Assembly: GCA_020854785.1 (NCBI GenBank)
Contig: JAHFZE010000282.1
Span: 1 to 7,173 of the forward strand
DNA length: 7,173 bases
Reading direction: 5' to 3'
Source of the DNA: Methanomethylovorans sp.
GTDB lineage: Archaea; Halobacteriota; Methanosarcinia; Methanosarcinales; Methanosarcinaceae
Below the pieces are notes generated by a model. It saw only the letters and a list, made by a program, of their open reading frames with translations, was not told the origin of the DNA and ran no database searches. How positions within the stretch are numbered: the first letter of the stretch is position 1; each line of letters starts with the position of its first letter. The position numbers and the translations under genes are program-made. Below, piece after piece: positions 4,264 to 7,173 of this stretch.

Positions 4264-7173
4264 ATGGCCGAAAAGCAGAAAAAGGGAATAAATGCACTCA
4301 TAAATAATACTGATGCGTACATTCCCTTTGCGCTTATAGGTATATTCATCCTGCTGTTCTCATTGCTGACAGCCGTGGATCTCACACGCATGGATTACCA
4401 GCTTGCAGAGATGGTATATTCCACTGATGCATCGGACCCGCAACATGATATCCTTAACATGGCATGTGCTGATATAGCGAGGTGTCTTAACTATGCAGGC
4501 ATGGAGGCTTTAGAGTGGCAGGGTGAGCATCCAGTCATCCAGCCGGGTTCTGCTTCCGTGGAAGCCTGGAGCAATGCAGGCTTTGCGGCCCGCCCCTTGA
4601 ACAAAGACCTGGAACGGGGAGATCTATTAAAGGTAGAAGTGCAACTCCCCTCTAATGTCCTGGGAGCCTTGCTTTCTTTTGTCAGCAATCAGGACAGGGT
4701 GCTCACGGTATATGATGACAGCGGCAGTTTCAATATGAGCTTCAACTACAACGGATCCCATCGCTTATGGGGCAGTTCCTCTTTCATACAGGAAATGAGG
4801 ATCCCCGCAGATGCATCATACGGGTTCGGGTACGTTATACTGAAAGTTGGAAATGATGTGCAGTCCACAGATTGGTTCCATGTGGGTGCCAATCCCATCA
4901 AAGATATTGTTGCAGCACGTTTCAATGAGCTCATGGAGAACAACTACAGGGACGGTGTTCATAGAACAGGCAGATATGTACTTGATATCAACGAGGACAT
5001 AACTCCCGAACAGATCATTATCGATAAAGTGAACGGAACCCTGAACAGAAGTATGGCACAGGAACATGAGGATTACATCATCCATTATACCCTCACGGTA
5101 AAACATCTTAACTACACGCTTACTGATGTAGACACAGGCATAGTGGTAAATGGAAGCATGGATATTTTCACACCTGTGGACTCTAGGGAGCCCCTGCTTG
5201 CACAGCTTACTGCAGAATACGAACGAGAACTCAATACTGGTGTATCGCCGGACATTGTACTTGGGCTGTCCAATGTGCGTTCCTTTATCTATGGTCCCTG
5301 GCAGCACTATGCAGGAGGGCCATTGAACATCCTGACAGGCCCTTCCATCGCAGGTGCTGTGAACACGGGTACAGTGTATGCCCAGAAACGTGTTTTTGAT
5401 GCAGTGGATCCCTGGTCCTTGATGTACACAGGCTACTATAATGGAAAGACCATGTACTCTGATGTGAAAAGAGATACTTCGGACTATGATCTGCAGAAAG
5501 GCAATCTATCCATTGTCTATGCTGATCTTGCGAAGAACGGCTCTTTTAGTATGAACGTTCAAAAAGGCATGGATGGTTCTATGCAGGACGCAGGTACCAG
5601 TCTGCACTCAGTTGAGGATAATACCTCTGTTACCCTGGCAGTTTCCAACTATACGGCAGGTGTACAGAACGGCTGGATATTCAATGACCGGATGTGGAGT
5701 CCCGAAGGTCCGGACCTCATACATGATCTGACCCGCAAAATATACAGTGCCGAGATAATGCCGGAAATAATAAGAAATGGTGTAAATGACCAGCCTGAGG
5801 TTCGGGATGCACGGGTTGAAACTCATTTCGATCCTGCCAGTGTACGTCTGGTCAAGAGCTTTTCTTACTACCACCTCATCTGGGATGCGGAATATCTTGT
5901 GTCCTTATGGCATGGCGGGGCTGTTGTGCCTGGATATGTGTTCGAGAACAGAAGCAGAATAACTTACAGTGAAAGAATAACTAAACCCAGTCCCATTGCA
6001 GATCTGGACATCGCCAACTGGCACATTACAGATGCCAGGCTCAGACATCGATCCACCTCGCTGGAGAACCTTAAGGTCACGCCTGTGATGCACTATGCAG
6101 GCAACGACAGGCTACTGAACATGGAGCGGGAAGGTGGCTTCCTTAACAGTGAATCCCACTCTTTTGACTGGGATGTGGAATACATTGTGGAATTCGATAT
6201 CTTTTCCCGGTGGGACCTGGACTATGGTTATGCATATACATGCACAGGCGTGATCGACAGCGGATATGAAGATGTAGGACTGGATATGTATGATCATGTG
6301 CAGCAGACACATAATGAACCTGAGAGCGAGAACATTACTATCGTTTATCACAAATGTTTCAGGACCAATACCTATGAAGGTCTTGAAACATACTCACAGG
6401 CAATTGAAAATCATCTCAGTGACACCACAATAATTGTTGATGGGATAGAACTCACAGATACCTGCTGCAGCGATGCTGCTGATAAGTACAGGGAGGCTTA
6501 TGTGGATATAGGGCAGATCGAAAGAACATATGGGATGTATGGTGATGGTACTAATATGCCAAGACGCACCGTTACATGTGATGTACCTGCGTGGCTTCCA
6601 GCTCTTATGACAAAGGAATTGCTCTCCATGCTCCATGAGATGGATGACACAGGTCCCTCCCGGAAGGTATCTTTCATGGGGGAAAACCTGGGCCGCAATC
6701 CTGCGGACCTTTTCTGCGAAGCTGCAGAGAACATGGCGTTACAAATGGAGAATGAAAGAGAGGGGTATGTACAGGCTGCAGGTCATTTCAGTGGGAACGA
6801 ATTCACCACCTGTAGTGATGCAGCTCGCATGATAGTAAGGAACGAGGCTTATGAGAAGACCATCCGGGAGCTTGTGGACAGCAATGCCAATGTACGGGAT
6901 TCTTTAGACGGATATGTGAACGATGCTTTCTCCAAAAAGGCGGGTTCGGCACTGTCGGACCTGCTGGGCGGTCTTTCACCGTCTGAACTGCTGTTCAACA
7001 ATCCTGCTCTGTCCATGGCAACAAATGCGCTGGCACAGGAGATGGGTGTGATCGATACCATGGAAGTGGTGGGCTGGCCACATAGCAAATACAGCTGGAC
7101 CGAGAATATGACCCTGCTGGTGGACCAGTACCCGGACTATCTGTACCATGATGCAGGATTTGACCTGCAGGAC
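4264..7173 (+). CDS. Very large membrane-anchored extracellular protein, DUF7286-like (3' end beyond window)
   Basis: The frame is open from the ATG at 4264 to the right edge: 970 codons with no stop. A short basic cytoplasmic tail (MAEKQKKG) is followed by one helix at about 19-38 (YIPFALIGIFILLFSLLTAV); everything after looks extracellular. The N-terminal pattern, the ADIARCLNYAGMEAL stretch after the helix, and a central segment with YGPWQHYAGGPLN and later AQKRVFDAVDPW resemble what I recall of the archaeal DUF7286 proteins, found near type IV pilus-like genes in haloarchaea. That assignment is from memory. There are nine cysteines: C68 and C74, then none until seven between 660 and 850 (C660, C698, C734, C735, C772, C818, C850). 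At least 13 N-glycosylation sequons are present (for example NGS, NYT, NIT). No catalytic motif is recognised. It is divergent from pheA and has its own TATA box. It may be a pilus-associated or cell-envelope scaffold; function is unknown. Confidence 0.85.
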   Translation, partial: MAEKQKKGINALINNTDAYIPFALIGIFILLFSLLTAVDLTRMDYQLAEMVYSTDASDPQHDILNMACADIARCLNYAGMEALEWQGEHPVIQPGSASVEAWSNAGFAARPLNKDLERGDLLKVEVQLPSNVLGALLSFVSNQDRVLTVYDDSGSFNMSFNYNGSHRLWGSSSFIQEMRIPADASYGFGYVILKVGNDVQSTDWFHVGANPIKDIVAARFNELMENNYRDGVHRTGRYVLDINEDITPEQIIIDKVNGTLNRSMAQEHEDYIIHYTLTVKHLNYTLTDVDTGIVVNGSMDIFTPVDSREPLLAQLTAEYERELNTGVSPDIVLGLSNVRSFIYGPWQHYAGGPLNILTGPSIAGAVNTGTVYAQKRVFDAVDPWSLMYTGYYNGKTMYSDVKRDTSDYDLQKGNLSIVYADLAKNGSFSMNVQKGMDGSMQDAGTSLHSVEDNTSVTLAVSNYTAGVQNGWIFNDRMWSPEGPDLIHDLTRKIYSAEIMPEIIRNGVNDQPEVRDARVETHFDPASVRLVKSFSYYHLIWDAEYLVSLWHGGAVVPGYVFENRSRITYSERITKPSPIADLDIANWHITDARLRHRSTSLENLKVTPVMHYAGNDRLLNMEREGGFLNSESHSFDWDVEYIVEFDIFSRWDLDYGYAYTCTGVIDSGYEDVGLDMYDHVQQTHNEPESENITIVYHKCFRTNTYEGLETYSQAIENHLSDTTIIVDGIELTDTCCSDAADKYREAYVDIGQIERTYGMYGDGTNMPRRTVTCDVPAWLPALMTKELLSMLHEMDDTGPSRKVSFMGENLGRNPADLFCEAAENMALQMENEREGYVQAAGHFSGNEFTTCSDAARMIVRNEAYEKTIRELVDSNANVRDSLDGYVNDAFSKKAGSALSDLLGGLSPSELLFNNPALSMATNALAQEMGVIDTMEVVGWPHSKYSWTENMTLLVDQYPDYLYHDAGFDLQD

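Noticed and set aside
4264..4383. Class III (prepilin-type) signal peptide in the large protein
   Set aside because: KKG followed by Ile superficially fits a prepilin peptidase site, but the hydrophobic stretch begins about ten residues later instead of directly after the site, so an ordinary N-terminal anchor is more likely.
4816..5307. 163-codon minus-strand frame
   Set aside because: Opposite the large rightward gene, whose single frame is open for 970 codons; no start signal or family resemblance was seen.
1..7173. CRISPR arrays, tRNA or rRNA genes, insertion sequences
   Set aside because: No regularly spaced direct repeats, tRNA-like clover-leaf sequence, rRNA motif or transposase-like frame was seen by reading; nearly all the sequence is accounted for by the six coding regions.

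Overview
The window looks like chromosomal DNA from a methanogenic archaeon, most likely of the Methanosarcinales type. The pointers are archaeal TATA boxes at spacings that fit archaeal transcription start sites, AGGAG-type ribosome binding sites, a single-function PDT-ACT prephenate dehydratase, and a very large surface protein that resembles a family I know only from archaea. Base composition is intermediate by eye (not counted). The exact genus is not claimed. No tRNA, rRNA, CRISPR array, insertion sequence or transposase is visible.

Layout. Positions 1-4054 hold five genes, all on the minus strand and read from right to left: pheA (3164-4054), a three-helix membrane protein of unknown function (2231-3121), a MoxR-family AAA+ ATPase (1207-2181), a DUF58 / von Willebrand A protein (302-1192), and the first 104 codons of a BatA-like membrane vWA protein that runs off the left edge (1-312). 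Gaps are 42, 49 and 14 bases, and the last pair overlaps by 11 bases, so this reads as one transcription unit. A 209-base divergent intergenic region (4055-4263) carries a TATA box for each direction and two inverted repeats. From 4264 to the right edge a single open frame of at least 970 codons encodes a membrane-anchored, otherwise extracellular protein that resembles the archaeal DUF7286 family.

How the genes may work together. MoxR ATPase + DUF58 + BatA-type vWA protein is the core of the widespread MoxR/Bat module, thought to act as a membrane-associated chaperone or metal-insertion machine in which the AAA+ ATPase remodels clients brought by MIDAS-containing vWA adaptors. The membrane protein between pheA and moxR has features reminiscent of DUF4175-like partners in bacterial versions of this module and is the least understood part of it. 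pheA makes phenylpyruvate for phenylalanine synthesis and has no obvious functional tie to the module. It seems to supply the main promoter, which is placed so that the pheA transcript would be leaderless. The divergent giant gene probably belongs to a separate cell-surface or type IV pilus-like cluster continuing to the right, but that neighbourhood is not visible.

I do not see clear proof of a wholly new system. The best candidates for new biology are the uncharacterised membrane partner of the archaeal MoxR/vWA module and the cysteine-clustered giant surface protein.
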